A DNA stretch of 64,000 nt from Inia geoffrensis (lineage: Eukaryota; Chordata; Mammalia; Artiodactyla; Iniidae), in contig CM070901.1 of the NCBI GenBank assembly GCA_036417435.1, positions 69,426,501 through 69,490,500 of the forward strand, written 5' to 3'. Of the stretch, positions 24,924-37,153 are shown piece by piece. The stretch's first letter is position 1. Each line of letters begins with the position of its first letter. A program made the position numbers and the translations under genes. The notes below the pieces were generated by a model that saw nothing but the letters and a program-made list of their open reading frames with translations, ran no database searches and was not told the origin of the DNA.

Positions 24924-25881
24924 CAGATTGAATTGTTTTGTCAGGAGACCTTTGGTCCAGTGTAATGTGTGTCTACTCACAAACATGCCATGATTCACAA
25001 GTTCATCAAATACAATGTTTGTGGAGAATAATGTCAAAGAGTTGAAATGCTTTTCCTTCTCATGCTCTAAGGGCAAAACAGAAAGCAAAGTTTTTGCTCT
25101 GTAAAATTTTGTTACCAGATACAAGAATCATTCCAAGCCAGATTAAGACTATTTGTTTCTGTGCCTGAGGAGTTATGCTTGCAAACCTCTTTTGGCCCTC
25201 ACTTTACCTGGCTCCTCTCAGACAGTCAAATCCTTGACCTAGTCTGGTAAGGAAAAATGGAGAAAAGACAGTTGGAACAGATGTGAAAGAGGTCTTAGGA
25301 AATGAAGCTGCAGAGACAGCCTGAGGACGGCTTTCATTCTCAGAAGTTAAATCACTTACCCCGTGACAGTCATTTCAGAAATGATTTTCTTAATTCTTGC
25401 TGATTGAAGAATGAACAGCCTCAGCAAAAAGGGTCATTTCTTTCATTATCCAGCCATGCTAGCTCCTTAGGTAGTATTCATTTCTGTGTGTCTCCCTTCC
25501 TTCTTTACAATCAAGGCAAAAATCTCTGTCGTTCCTAGAGGGTAAGCTGGGAGAGAATGTATTGGTGGCTGTTCTCTGTAACTGCACTTTTATCCAGATG
25601 TACTTGTTATAAACACACTTATTTTTTCAACCTATGGAAGCCTTTCAAATTTAAAACTTCTATGTAGTAACTGCAGTGGCATTGAAGTAGTTGTCTTAGA
25701 TACCGGCTATTCTGATCGCAGAGTCTAAGGCAAATGTCATTGAATTCCCTTCTATCAGCAACAGTGCAAACTTATCCTTCTCCCAATACAATTTATATCA
25801 AAATAAGCATATTCATGCTACATTATTTTATATCCTCAATGAGGAAGGTTGTGGGGATATTTTTTAATAGACTTTTCTTTT
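24924..25881. other. Intergenic DNA after the OR pseudogene
   Basis: No gene, repeat or second receptor was recognised. Confidence 0.5.
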
Positions 25882-26229
25882 TGTAAATTTATTTAATTTA
25901 TTTATTTTTGGCTGCATTGGGTCTTCATTGTTGCTCACAGGCTTTCTCTAGTTGATGTGAATGGGGGCTACTCTTCGTTTTGGTGTGTGGGCTTCTCATT
26001 GTGGTGGCTTCTCTTGTTGCAGAGCACAAGATCTAGAGCACAGGCTTCAATAGTTGTAGCATGTGGGCTCAGTAGTTGTGGCTTGCAGCCTCTAGAGCGT
26101 AGGCTCAGTAGTTGTGGTGCATGGGCTTAGTTGTTCAGCGGCATGTGGGATCTTCTTGGACCAGGGCTCGAAACTGTGTCCCCTGTCTTGACAGGTGGAT
26201 TCTTAACCACTGCACCACCAGAGAAGTCC
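25882..26229 (-). mobile_element. CHR-2-type SINE, minus strand
   Basis: Long CHR form in minus orientation: (TTTAT)n tail at 25,882-25,910, 'agtagttgtggc' units in the middle, and a head ending 'ccaccagagaagtcc' at 26,229. Possible degenerate target duplications are 'tgtggggatattttttaata' (25,850) and 'tgtgggaacattttttgtag' (26,231). Confidence 0.9.
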
Positions 26230-27865
26230 ATGTGGGAACATTTTTTGTAGATCTTACTACTAGTTTATCTCTGCTCTGAGACAGAGCTGGAAGATACCAA
26301 GAGACACTGATATGGCAACATGTCTTTTCACATACTTCCATTGTGATTCCATCCCCAGGGTAGTTCCTGTCCCTTACTTTCCAGTTTTATTTTTCTGTTC
26401 TGAACCACAGAAATAGTATTGCTGCATCTTCTAGGTGACCTGTAATTTACTCTCTGTTCCACAGATCCTGATGTGAGGAGGTCAACAGGGCTGGGGTTCT
26501 TTGTCCAGTGTCCCTCGTTGCAGGATCTCACAGTTGGGTGACATCATAGCTGATGTCAGAGTCTCTGTGATAAACATTGCTGGGTATCCCTTTAGGAGAG
26601 GTATCTCAACCTGAGGTTCATAGTGCCTTGAGGAGTAGTGTTTGAAAGAGCTTAGAGGGGTTTTGAACTTTATGGAATTTTTTACTAGATTTTGTGCACA
26701 AGTATGAATGTGTCATTTCCATCATATTCTCAAAGAATTTTCTCTGGTATAAGTATTTCTTCCCTCAAATCCTAGCAGAAATATACCACAGAATCCAATT
26801 TTCTTCTTTTATAGATCATTTGCTTCCATAATTTCCTTAAACTCTCCTAGAGAAGCACTCTTTGACCCTGTCCACTTTTGCCTATGTGGGCACTGCTATT
26901 TTTCATTAAGTTGGGGAAATAGAAGGTGTGTGTGGTTCTCAGCTGGGAGGCTGGCTGAGGGATAATGAGGTGTGGAGAGATATCAGAAGGCACATGTGGT
27001 CTTCTGTGTTGAAAGTTTTCTGACCTTCTCCCATCTCGTCCCCTCCATTCTCTAAGTGTTTAAACATCATTCTTGCCCCTCCCCCTCACACCTCATGCAT
27101 GAGTGAATTGTCCACTAATGTTAGTTGTTTTACACATTTTGCATGACTTTAGGCTCACTAAAGGAAGCAGCTCCTACAGAACTGCAACAAATAGTACAAA
27201 AGTGGGTAGGCCTATGTGGTCTCATATCCTTCCAGTATGATGAATCAGGAACAGTGAATCGTTTTATTGCTCTCTCCTGTAATTATGCGTGTTACTTAGA
27301 TTGCTGGCTAATGTGAGGGCTATCTTCATTATCTTCTTTCTTTTTGTTATAATTCTCTAATGTCTCACTCTACCCATATTTCTTCATCTTGCTTTTCTTG
27401 TGCATTGCAAATGCCTCTTTTCTTTTAGCACTTTTTTTGTTTATCTCTTCTGTGCATCAGAAAAATAACCATAATGTCAGTTATTTATTCAGTCTGTGTG
27501 TATTTCTCAAGCACTGTGTGTTAAGCAGTTAACTAGCTGTGGAGTTACGCTGAGTAATGCAGGGACTCTGTTTCAAGTTATTCACAGTCTGATGGGGAAG
27601 ACAGACAAAATAGCAAAGAATACCAAAACTTACTATAGGCATACGTACAGGATTGTTGTTTGGGGTCAGGAGTGTTGTGCAAAAAAGAGAACTGGTCAAA
27701 TCTATTTAGAAGGTCAGAAAATAATTCAGCGAGGTGATATTTAATTAACTTTTTGTGGCATTGGGTCAATTGAAGTCTGGGGGAGGGATGAGAGAGGACA
27801 GTCAAGGGAAAGAAAAGAACCTGAGCAGAGACACACAAGCCTGAAAAAGCTAGATGTACTAGCAG
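26230..27865. other. Intergenic DNA, nothing firm
   Basis: No gene was recognised. Text near 27,490-27,610 ('gggactctgtttcaagttat', 'cacagtctgatggggaagac') has the flavour of an ancient dispersed repeat, but I cannot name it. Confidence 0.4.
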
Positions 27866-27867
27866 GT

Positions 27868-27945
27868 GGGTATTATTCATCTCTGCATGCCCATTGCTGT
27901 ATTGAATATTAGCCTGACAAATAATAAGTACTTAATAAACCTTTG
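27868..27945 (+). repeat. Probable L2/MIR 3' end
   Basis: The text 'ttcatctctgcatgcccatt' followed by 'aataagtacttaataaacc' matches the 3' terminal block shared by L2 and MIR. Confidence 0.5.
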
Positions 27946-28895
27946 GAAAGATGAATGTGTGCACAAATATTAAGTATAAGTCCTTATCCAGGAATTTCCA
28001 GTTTTTTGTTTGGATAGACATATCATATTATATTCCCTCTGCCTGCCATATAGACTTCCCTCACCTAAAGTAAACTAACAGAAAATGACAAAGTAGAGGT
28101 GACAACCTTGGGAGCATAGTTGAAATTACTTTTCCCCACTGCAGGATTGCCTATAAGCAGTTCTCACTTGCTCCATAAGCTCAGTTGACATTCATGCATT
28201 TTTGTTAATTAGTCACTTAAAACTGGGCTGGAGGAGAAAAATCCTTCTTTGGAAGGAAACTGGATTAATACTAGATTAGTATGTTTTAGCCATAACCAGA
28301 AAAATAACAGACTTGAAACTGATTGCTTGATAGCTTGACATATAAAACCAAGAGTTAAGATAGTTTAATATTTAACCTTTTAGAAAAAAAAATGTGCAAC
28401 AGACTATTACAGATCTTAAAGATTCTGAAATAGGATTTTCATAGTGTTGACTTTGTAGCTTCTCTAGAGAAAAACCAGTTTCACCTGATATCCTTTCACA
28501 CTCCCTACTTGCAATGCATGATGGATTAGAGAATATAGTTGCAGCCCTACCAACAATAAGTAGAATAAAACATTTTCTTAATGAGTATAAATGTTTCCAG
28601 GAGGAGAGAGGAGGGAGGTAGGCAGGAGGGATAATATTAAGCCATATTAAGACAGGAAGTAAGTGACCCACAGGGCTTAATTTTTAAAAAAGCATATTTA
28701 AAAGGTGCAAGATCCCAGATCAGTTTTGATGCTGCTGCTGAATGAAGTATGTACACATGTGTGGTAGCGTATGTGTTCGTGCGTGTGTGTATAAGTATGC
28801 ACGTATATTTTTGTGAGGGGAGAGATAACATTTGGGAGTTTTAGATGTGATGAATGCCATGGTCAAAGGTATTGATAATAATGCTTTATTTGAGT
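27946..28895. other. Intergenic DNA, nothing recognised
   Basis: AT-rich sequence with a short degenerate (GT)n tract at 28,755-28,800. Confidence 0.45.
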
Positions 28896-29155
28896 TATTT
28901 TATAACTATCCCTAATATTTATGTAACTCTTTACTGTTCACAAAGGTCTTTCACATTAATGACCTCATTTTATACTAACAGCACTGTGTAAGATAAATAT
29001 TACTACCTCATTTTCAGAGAAATACACTGGAGGTAGATTAAGAGACATTCCTAAGGTCACATACACAATTAGAGATAGAAGTAGGACTAAAAATGGAGCC
29101 TCAATTACAGATCTATTAATCCTAAATTCCATGCTCTTTCTGTTACTCCATCCAT
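28896..29155 (+). repeat. MIR SINE (reverse form)
   Basis: The blocks 'tctttcacattaatgacctc', 'tactacctcattttcagaga', 'taaggtcacatacacaatta' and 'ccatgctctttctgttact' follow the complement of the MIR consensus in order. The element therefore lies effectively in minus orientation relative to the usual consensus direction, although it is listed here by window position. Confidence 0.65.
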
Positions 29156-29164
29156 ATGTACAAA

Positions 29165-29232
29165 CACACACACAATTTATTCTAATCAGGGAATTTACAC
29201 TCTCACACACATGATTTATTCTAATTAGGGAA
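29165..29232 (+). repeat. Imperfect local duplication, ~40-bp period
   Basis: 'cacacaatttattctaatcaggg' (29,168 on) recurs as 'cacacatgatttattctaattaggg' (29,204 on). Two imperfect copies lie about 38 bp apart beside a short CA run. Confidence 0.55.
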
Positions 29233-30129
29233 TAAGGTATGATGAATGAGTAAATTTTGTTTTAGATACTGGAGCTTCATTTCAGTCAGTATTGATAGAC
29301 TCTTACTGAAATGTTCTGTTTTCATTCTTGCCTTTGTAAACAAAGTATATTGAACCTCATGAATATATTTCTTTAAATGTTTACCATAAGCATTTAAAAT
29401 TACCTTGTATTGTGGTTCATTGATATCGTCGATTGAAACTGAGCTTATGTTAGAGTCTTTGAGTTAACAAAGTGTTAAATGACCCACATATTACAGTATT
29501 TTGTGAATTTTGTGTTAGCATTGTATGATTTCTGACTTTTTGTATGATTCATTTTGTTACATCAACAAATATGACATGTATATCCACTCTGAGTATCAGG
29601 CACTGGGTTAGGCACTAGATGCAGAGATAGGACCTGAGACTTGCTCTTGAGTAGCTCACAATCTGCTTGCAGCCAGTTTCAGTAGAGTGCAATTAGTGCT
29701 ATACACAGAGTACCATGTAACTCCAAAGAAGAAAATGACATGACTCAGTTGTTGACTTCATCCGTTCATGTATTAGAAGATTCAGGTCAAGGTGAATGAA
29801 TTTAGCAAGTCCAAACACTGTGCTGTAGGAAGACTTCCTGACATTGTACCTACTCAATGATGGCAAGTGCACCAAGGTTAATGAATCTAAGTATTTCTAT
29901 CATGTATCCTCCACAATGCCCAGTATACAATTAAATGCTCAACATTGGAATAAACAGAAAAATATGACCCACAATCAAGAGAAAGATAGTCTGTATAAGT
30001 TAACCTTAAGATGGCCCAAATTAGTAGTCAGGGACTTAAAAGCAAGTAGTATACATAGGTTCAAAGATTTACAGGAAACCATGCTCTTAATGAACAAACA
30101 GATGTGGAATCTCAGTTAAGAAATGAGAG
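29233..30129. other. Intergenic DNA, nothing firm
   Basis: No gene was recognised. 'ggcactgggttaggcactag' at 29,600 resembles the opening of a common ancient dispersed repeat, but it is too short to name. Confidence 0.4.
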
Positions 30130-30527
30130 CTGTAATAAGAAAGAAATAGAATTTATAGAACTGAAAGTTAAAATATTTGAAATGAAATATTTACTAATCT
30201 TCTTAACAGAAAATTGTAATTGGTAAAAGACAGGGTCAATTAACTTGAAGATCAAATTCAATAATTTCTATTGATCTAAGAACAGAAAAGAATGAAAAGT
30301 CTCAATGATTCATGCAACAATACAAGAATTCTAATGTCCATGTAATTGGAGTCTCAGAGAGTAGAATGTGTCACAAAAATATTCGGAGATTCATTGGCCA
30401 AATTAATGAGAAATGTAAACTTACAGATCCAAGAATCTCAGTGAATCCCAAACAGGATAAATAAAAATAATCAAATCTATGTACATCGGAGCTGAGTCTT
30501 TAAAAACCAAAGATAAAGAAATCTTGA

Positions 30528-30881
30528 GGGCTTCCCTGGTGGTGCAGTGGTTGGGAATCTACTTGCCAATGCAGGCGACACAGGTTCAAGCCCTGGTCCG
30601 GGAAGATCCCACATGCTGCGGAGCAACTAAGCCCGTGTGCCACAACTACTTAGCCTGCGTTCTAGAGCCCATGAGCCACAACTACTGAGTCCATGTGCCA
30701 CAACTATTGAAGCCTGTGCGCCTAGAGCCCGTGCTCCACAACAAGAGAGGCCACCGCAATGAGAAGACTGTGCACCACAACAAAGAGCAGCCCCCACTCA
30801 CTGCAACTAGAGAAAGCCCACGGACAGCAGCGAAGACACAATGCAGCCAAAAATATAATAAATAAATTAATTAAAAAAAAT
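30528..30881 (+). mobile_element. CHR-2-type SINE, plus strand
   Basis: It starts 'gggcttccctggtggtgcag', carries 'ggttcaagccctggtccggg' in the B-box region and 'gagccacaactactgag' middle units, and ends in an AATAAATTAATTAAAAAAAA tail. Direct repeats 'aaatcttga' at 30,519-30,527 and 30,882-30,890 are the target duplication. It lies inside an old L1M. Confidence 0.95.
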
Positions 30882-31169
30882 AAATCTTGAAGGTCACCAG
30901 GTTAAAGTGGTAAATTACATATAAGGGAACAATGATAATAATTTCACCTACTTCTAATTGAAAACAATAGAGACCAGAAAACAGTTGAGTGACATTTTTA
31001 GTGTTAAGTCAGAATTCTATATCCAGTAAAAAATATCATTCAAAAATTACATATATATGTGAAATAAAGATACTTTCAGGTAAGTGAAAATTGAGATAAT
31101 TATACACTACCAGAAATGCTAAAGGAACTTCTTAAGACTGAACGGATATGACACCAGATGCAAACTATA

Positions 31170-31222
31170 GATATATAAAGAGGAATGAAGATCACTATGG
31201 ATATATAAAGAGGAATGAAGAT
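31170..31222 (+). repeat. Two-copy tandem duplication, 30-bp period
   Basis: 'gatatataaagaggaatgaa' plus 'gat' occurs at 31,170-31,192 and again, identical, at 31,200-31,222. This is a small local duplication. Confidence 0.85.
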
Positions 31223-31703
31223 ATGTTAATATGTAAGTAAACAAAGGTATCTTGTTTTTCTTTCAGTTGTTTTAAAGAATATATTATTATTTAAAGAAAA
31301 TATTATGACATAGTATTGTGAGGTTTATAATATATATAGATGTCATATACATGACAACTATAGCATAAAGAAAGAGGTAAATATAGCTATATTGTTATAA
31401 GATGCCTTTGTTTAACAAGAAGTGGTACAATTTTAACTAAGAAAGATTGTAATAAGTTAAGAATGCATACCCATAGAACAATAACGAAAAGAATAATGCA
31501 ATGATGTATACCTATGAAGGCAGTACAGAAATAAAATAGAATACTAAAAATATTTAAGTATTTTAATATTTAAGAAGTATATTAATATTTAAGAAGGAAT
31601 AAAGGAACAGAGGAACAGCTAACAAATGAGACAAACAGAAAAAAATAGTAAAAGAGTAGACTGAAATTCAATGGTATTAAGAACTGTATTCAACCTAGGT
31701 ATA

Positions 31704-31935
31704 TGGTTGACCCTTCAGTGATGTGGAGATTAATGGTTCTCACAACACGCCCCTACTACCCCCATCCCAGCAGTCAAAAATCCACATATAACTTTACAGT
31801 TGACACTTTGTATCTATGGTTCTGCATTTGTGAATTCAACCAACCTCAGATTGTAAACATAGTAATATATGTATTGAAAAAAATTCATCTGTTAGTATAC
31901 CTGTGCAGTTCAAACCTGTGTTCAAGGGTCAACTG
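31704..31935 (+). mobile_element. Tigger/MER8-like DNA transposon MITE
   Basis: The 5' end 'tggttgaccctt' (31,704-31,715) is the inverted complement of the 3' end 'aagggtcaactg' (31,924-31,935) apart from two bases. TA lies on both sides (31,702-31,703 and 31,936-31,937), the target duplication of pogo/Tigger elements. The interior includes 'ctatggttctgcatttgtga', as in MER2/MER8-type elements. It has no coding capacity and would have depended on a Tigger transposase. Confidence 0.82.
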
Positions 31936-32845
31936 TACTAAACATGTCAGTGAAAAGGCAGATGTTGTCAGAATGGATAAAAACAAGCAAGACTCAACTA
32001 TACACTATTTAAAAGAGAAATTTGACAAAAATACACAGATAAATTGAAAGAAAAAGTGTAGGGAAAGATATACCATGTGAACTCTAATTGTACTGAAGGG
32101 GTTATATCTTCTAGAACTTCTTTAGCAATTTCTGGTAGTGTAGATATTATCCCAATTTTCACTTATCTTAAAATGCCTTTACTTTCACCTTCATTTTTCA
32201 TTAATATCAAAGTAGACTTCAAAGCATGAAATATTATCATAAATAAAATAGGGATATTTTATTAAAATAAAAAGCTAATTCATCAGTAAGACATGACAAT
32301 CTTAAATATACATGCTCCTAGTAATAGAGTTCTAAAATAAATAAAACAAAAACTAAGTTAAAAAGAGAAATAGATAAATTTACAATTCTGATTGGGGATT
32401 TTAGTACTCGCTTAGCAATTGATTGAATGAGTAGACAGTAAATAAGCATATAATACAGCTGTTCCACGTTTTAGTACGTTTGACCTTTTGATATTTATAG
32501 AACCTTCCAACCAACAACAGCAGACTACACTCTTTTTTCAAGTGCACATGGAAGCAAGAGTGGACATATGAATCATAAGACTCAATACATTTATAAGTAT
32601 TGGAATCATAAAAAGTATGTTCTCTGACCATAGTGGAATTCAATTCTAAATCAAAAAAAAAAATCTGGGAAAAAAATTTAGAAATTAACACACAGCCTAA
32701 AAACTGATGGGTTAAAGACTAGATTATAATGGAAATTGGAAAATATTTGGAATTGAATAGAAATTAAGGTGTAAGATATTAAAAATTGTGAGATTCAGCT
32801 AAAGCAGTGCTTAGAAAATATGATTGCTTAGTGTAAAGAAGTGTT

Positions 32846-33150
32846 ATCAGTCATGGTCCATTCAGGAGATAGAAATCACACAGCAATTTGAATAATGAAA
32901 GTTTAATATAATGGATTAATTGTAACATGGGATTACTGTTGGTTCAGTGATGTGTGGGGTCACAAATGGCCAGGTGACCATCTCACCTTCTAATTAAATT
33001 TAATTATTTCTGTCCCATTCCCTGGTTAGAAACATTTTGCCCATGAGAACTAAGACCAGTGGAACTAAGGATGCTAGGACAAGAAGAAAAATCCTGCAAG
33101 TGAGTTATTAAGTGAAGTGGGAGTAAAAGGAGCCATTACCACTTCCACCC
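32846..33150 (+). repeat. Probable LTR-like repeat, left copy
   Basis: 'tatcagtcatggtccattca' with 'atttgaataatgaaagttta' parallels the start of the text at 34,935 ('tatcagtcaaggcccaatta', 'atttgaatagggagtttaat') in the same orientation. Two related blocks on either side of retroviral pol remnants suggest remains of LTRs or repeats at an old ERV. The family is not assigned. Confidence 0.35.
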
Positions 33151-33159
33151 CTTAACTCC

Positions 33160-33700
33160 TGGACCCATGAATTCTGGCTATATAATTGTCCGATTCAGGA
33201 CATACACTGATTTCAAACAGAACAATATCATTTTAAGATATCTCAAAACTGGTGGAGTAACTGAGTCATTAATAAGCCATTCATCTTTCAAATACATCAG
33301 CTATTTCTGGATAATGGAATATGCGGTAAGACTAGTTAATTCCATAAGCATGAGTCCATTGCTGTACTTCCTGTATTGTGAAATGAGTTCCTTTACCAGA
33401 TGCAATGCTGCGGGGAATGCCATGATGGTGGTTAAGGCATTCTGAGCATCCACAGGCAGTAGGACTGGCAGAAAGCATTACGGGTAGGGAAAGCAAATCC
33501 GTTTTCAGAATTTGTGTCTATTCCAGCAAAGACAGATTTCTGCCCCTTCCATGATGAAAAAGGTCCATTATCGTTAACCTGCCACCAGGCTGTTTCTTAA
33601 CAAGAAATGATGTCATATTTAGGGGTTATTATTGGTTGATGCTTTTGGCAGATTGGATGCTCAACAGTGATGTTATCCAGGTCAGCTTTGATAAGGGGAA
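33160..33700 (-). pseudogene. Decayed ERV-L-like integrase remnant, minus strand
   Basis: On the minus strand, 33,561-33,584 encodes WQVNDNGP, matching the WQxDxxGP-type start of the retroviral integrase core. Further along, HGIP (33,413-33,424) and THF (33,380-33,388) fall at the expected spacing, in shifted frames. Intact integrases join viral DNA to host DNA. Several stops and frame changes lie between these motifs, so the copy is dead. Its orientation is opposite to the reverse transcriptase remnant about 1 kb to the right. Confidence 0.55.
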
Positions 33701-34425
33701 GTCCATATTGTTGAGCCTAAGTATAGGTTTCATCTCTGCTAACATGGCCATTTTGTTCATGGGAGCCTTTGAACAAACACTAAGGTAGCTGGGGAGAAAG
33801 GCTGATTGACATCTACAGTGCATGTCATTTTTTCCATCTGACCCCTATAAGCCATCATTTTGATTGATGAGCCATAGTGAGATTTTGGGTACCAAAATGT
33901 TAACATAAATATTGGGCCAGTGTCAAGTAATCCTTGAAAGGTCTTGGTATTTCCTATTACTTGGTGAAGTCACTCTAGTGTATGGGTATAAGTCCCTTTG
34001 GGGGAAGGTTTGGTGGAAGATTTAGAGTGTGTGTTTGTATTAATGATGCAGGGTACTTCCTCAAGGAGACTTGGCCTCTGTTTCAGTAAAGGGGCTCTTG
34101 ATCTTTGAATTGACATAGGCTTGGAAACTGGTTGATAGACTGTGATGCTCCACTGTGTTGACTCAAATCAGGTAATAGGTGTAGTGTTAGCTCTGGTCTC
34201 ACACACAGTGGATCAGTTGGTTCAGGGACCTACCTGGTCATTATTTCCTCAGTTCTCTAATGTAAAATTAGAATAGACATGCTCAGTAACTGGTAGAATT
34301 CCCCACAGTGGCTCCCTGACATACAGGCCATGTGGTAGGAAGTGTTAAGTGGAAGCCTCTAGAATTTCCTCCCCCTCTCAAGATAGTAAATGAGAAGCAA
34401 TATCACATTACTGTGGGAATTGTAG
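33701..34425. repeat. Decayed ERV-like internal DNA
   Basis: The text 'gggtataagtccctttgggg' and 'gatttagagtgtgtgtttgt' recalls ERV3/HERV16-type internal sequence. Orientation and boundaries cannot be fixed by eye. Confidence 0.35.
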
Positions 34426-34429
34426 AGAT

Positions 34430-34930
34430 GAATGGTACCATAAACGACTTGAAAAAGCAGGGGTGATAATACCCATCACATCCCTATTTAATTCCTCCAG
34501 TTTGGCCTGTGAATAAGTCAGATGTGTATTGGAAAATGACTATGGGCTATTGTAAACTTAATCAGATTGTGATGCCAGTTGCTGTTGCTGTCCCAGGTGT
34601 AGTGTCCTTACTGGAGCAAATCCACATAGAATGTCACACTTGATAAGTAGCTATTGACCTGGATAACTTTTTCTCCATACAAATTTTAAGTACAATCAGA
34701 AGCAGTTGCTTTTACCTGGCAGTGCCAGTAGTGTATTTTCAGTCTTGTTTTAGGGCTATGACAATTCTACTGCTCCCTGTCATAATATAGACCACAGAAA
34801 TCTTGTTTGTTATGACATTTCATAGAATATCACATGTACTAGTGTATTGATGACATTGTGCAAATTGGATCTGTTAAACAGAAAGTAGCAATTACTTTGT
34901 TGCCTTCATAAGTATGAGACAGTAAGTTAT
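34430..34930 (+). pseudogene. Decayed ERV-L-like reverse transcriptase remnant, plus strand
   Basis: Plus-strand text keeps recognisable retroviral RT landmarks: a KLNQ stretch near 34,555, AFTWQ at 34,708-34,722, and at 34,843-34,857 a C-I-D-D-I match to the catalytic Y-[IVM]-D-D box, with its first residue changed. At least two in-frame stops and one frame change lie between them, so no enzyme can be made. Its neighbours are an LTR-like block on the right and an oppositely oriented integrase remnant on the left. Confidence 0.65.
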
Positions 34931-34932
34931 AA

Positions 34933-35230
34933 TTCTATATCAGTCAAGGCCCAATTAGACAAATGTCATTCGGTAATTTGAATAGGGAGTTTAATATAAA
35001 GAATTAGTAGCTATAACAAGGAACTGGAGCAATAAGATATTGGATAGTAATTAAGATAATTCTAAAGAATACAAGAATAGCAGATATAAGGAACAGATTC
35101 TATCCCTAGGGCAAAGATAGGGTATTGTGGGAAATAAATTTTCTCTAGATTTTTTTAGTGATCCTATAAAAACCTCAGTTTCTTGAGCCATGGAAATGCA
35201 TACACTATCAGAGTAGAAGGTTTGCTTTCA
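34933..35230 (+). repeat. Probable LTR-like repeat, right copy
   Basis: It is similar to 32,846 onward in the same orientation, and contains a TATA-like 'cctataaaaacctc' near 35,165. It may be a degraded ERV LTR. Confidence 0.35.
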
Positions 35231-36850
35231 TTTCTCCTAGGAACATTTTACTCCTTACAATGAGGATTAGGCCTGACACTATTTGTTTCTTTGATGGTGG
35301 AGCTAATTACTTCCATACAATAAGCTTCTCTTATCTCCCCAAGTGGCTCTTTGTTACATTTCTGGTAAGGCACCTAAGTTGTAGCATTATCTCTCTGCTT
35401 GTTTACATTTCAAAAGGGGTGGAACCTGGAGCCATGAAGAAATTTCTAGGTTGTAAAAGCCATAGACACTCTATTATCTTCTTCCTGGAAAGATTTATTT
35501 GCATAACAAAAGATTAGAGTAAGGATTCTTTGCATCCTGTCTCCAAGGAGACTCTCAGAAGGAGAGAGAAAAATAATCTCTTTCCTCTGTATAAATGGAA
35601 GACATTTATATTTCTCCATCTCTTGCATACAGAATGGTCCTGCCACTTGTGTAGGATACATTTTCCATCTGGTTCTTATCATATCACTTTGCAGGGTTGC
35701 AAATGTGGAGAGACTAATGATCCAGTGTCATTCTGACTGTTGATTGTGTGGTGAGCATAATAAGAAATCTCTGATCCAGAAACCTCATGTGTGCATTCAA
35801 GAAAATTTAATAAAGATGAATGTTAAAAACTCAACAAACACCTGAGGAAGAGACAACCCTTCCTGCATAAGGACTAATATCCAGACCTTATTGGAGAGGG
35901 CACAGTATCAACCCACTCTATGACAGAGACATTGCAATGTGCCATGCTGGGAGAACTTGGTGGAAATCCACACTTCGGAATGTGTCAGAAATCTGCCCTC
36001 TACTGTACTGGGGAAAGCTATTCTGAAGGTAGTGTCTTGCTGGAGACACTTTATTATGCAAAGAAGGATGCTGAGGAAAATTGCTTATTTTTGGGTGCTA
36101 TTGATTTCCATGCACTGCAGAGCTGGATGTTGGAATATCTGCCCATGTTGCAGGAACTTGCTGCCGATAAAGCCAAGTCATGCTGAAGAAAACTGTCAAA
36201 TGGAGCATAATGGAAATGGAAAGTCCCTTACTTCCTGCAGTGTGTCTAATAGTGCTCTGAAATGACAAAGCTTAACATTGTACCAGTTGTCAAGGGCCCA
36301 GCTCAGTTTCTTTAGAGCAAGCAATGAAGGCATATTTGAAGTTGAAGGGCAATAAGTTGATAAATGGCACACAAAGAAAAGTGTAACATCAATTATATAT
36401 TTCTCCTTCCACTCAGGAGGCAGCAACTACTACGTTATTAGTCCTTTCACCATAAAAAAAATAATAAAGTGGGAAAAACGTATGAATCAATTGTTTTCAG
36501 ATTTTAGACAATAGACAGTGAAAGACTGTGATTCTGGAGAGAATAAAAACACAAAAGTTAAGCTCCATGATTGCCCTGAGCTTTTGCTTAAAGTCTCTTT
36601 GCAAAACATGGCATAGGGAAGTAGAGTTTAAGCATGAGCTGAGGAGACAAATGTTGAAATTTAGAGATGGCAATGTGGCTGGAACTTGTGGGGCAGAGTA
36701 GCAGAGAAGAGGAAGCTGCACAAAATAAAACCTGCAGAACGATGCATAAGCATCTCTTGGTCTTTTGCAGAATACTAAAGTATGCGTATGTGGAGCCAGG
36801 CATTAGAAGGCTGGCATAGAACTATTATGGGGAAATGTGAGCTAAACAGA
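35231..36850. other. Unassigned DNA, possibly further ERV or L1 5' sequence
   Basis: No gene was recognised. Two overlapping plus-strand open frames (35,920-36,186 and 35,939-36,265, 88 and 108 codons) are without known motifs. Some text (36,290-36,350) has the character of an old dispersed repeat that I cannot name. Confidence 0.35.
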
Positions 36851-37153
36851 GATTCTGATGTTTACATTTGGCTGCGAGACATTGGTGTTTGACAAACTAG
36901 AGCAGAGAAGCTTAACTGAACGTCCTGGGCCCTCAATTGAGACCCTAGTAAGACCATACCTAAGGAATAGAGCCACTCTAACTCTAAAGTAAAGACTGAG
37001 TCCTGCCCTATCAAACAGAGAGTTCAATCAGGTCAAGCTCAACAGGGTCCACAAGTAACCTATACACAGCAGAACAATGTTCAATGCTAAAAAATGCAGC
37101 ACACCACACATGAAATTCAAAATCTCCAGCATTCACTAAAAAACTACTAGGTA

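Larger units (their letters stand above)
30130..32845 (+). mobile_element. Ancient L1M element, plus strand (host of later insertions)
   Basis: Decayed L1 text runs on the plus strand. An ORF1-like part is at 30,280-31,080 ('aattggagtctcagagagta', 'ccaggttaaagtggtaaatt', 'tcagaattctatatccagta'). An ORF2 endonuclease-like part is at 31,960-32,830 ('gtcagaatggataaaaacaa', 'ttctctgaccatagtggaat', 'gtgagattcagctaaagcag'). A CHR SINE (30,528) and a Tigger-like MITE (31,704) interrupt it. No frame is usable. Confidence 0.7.
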
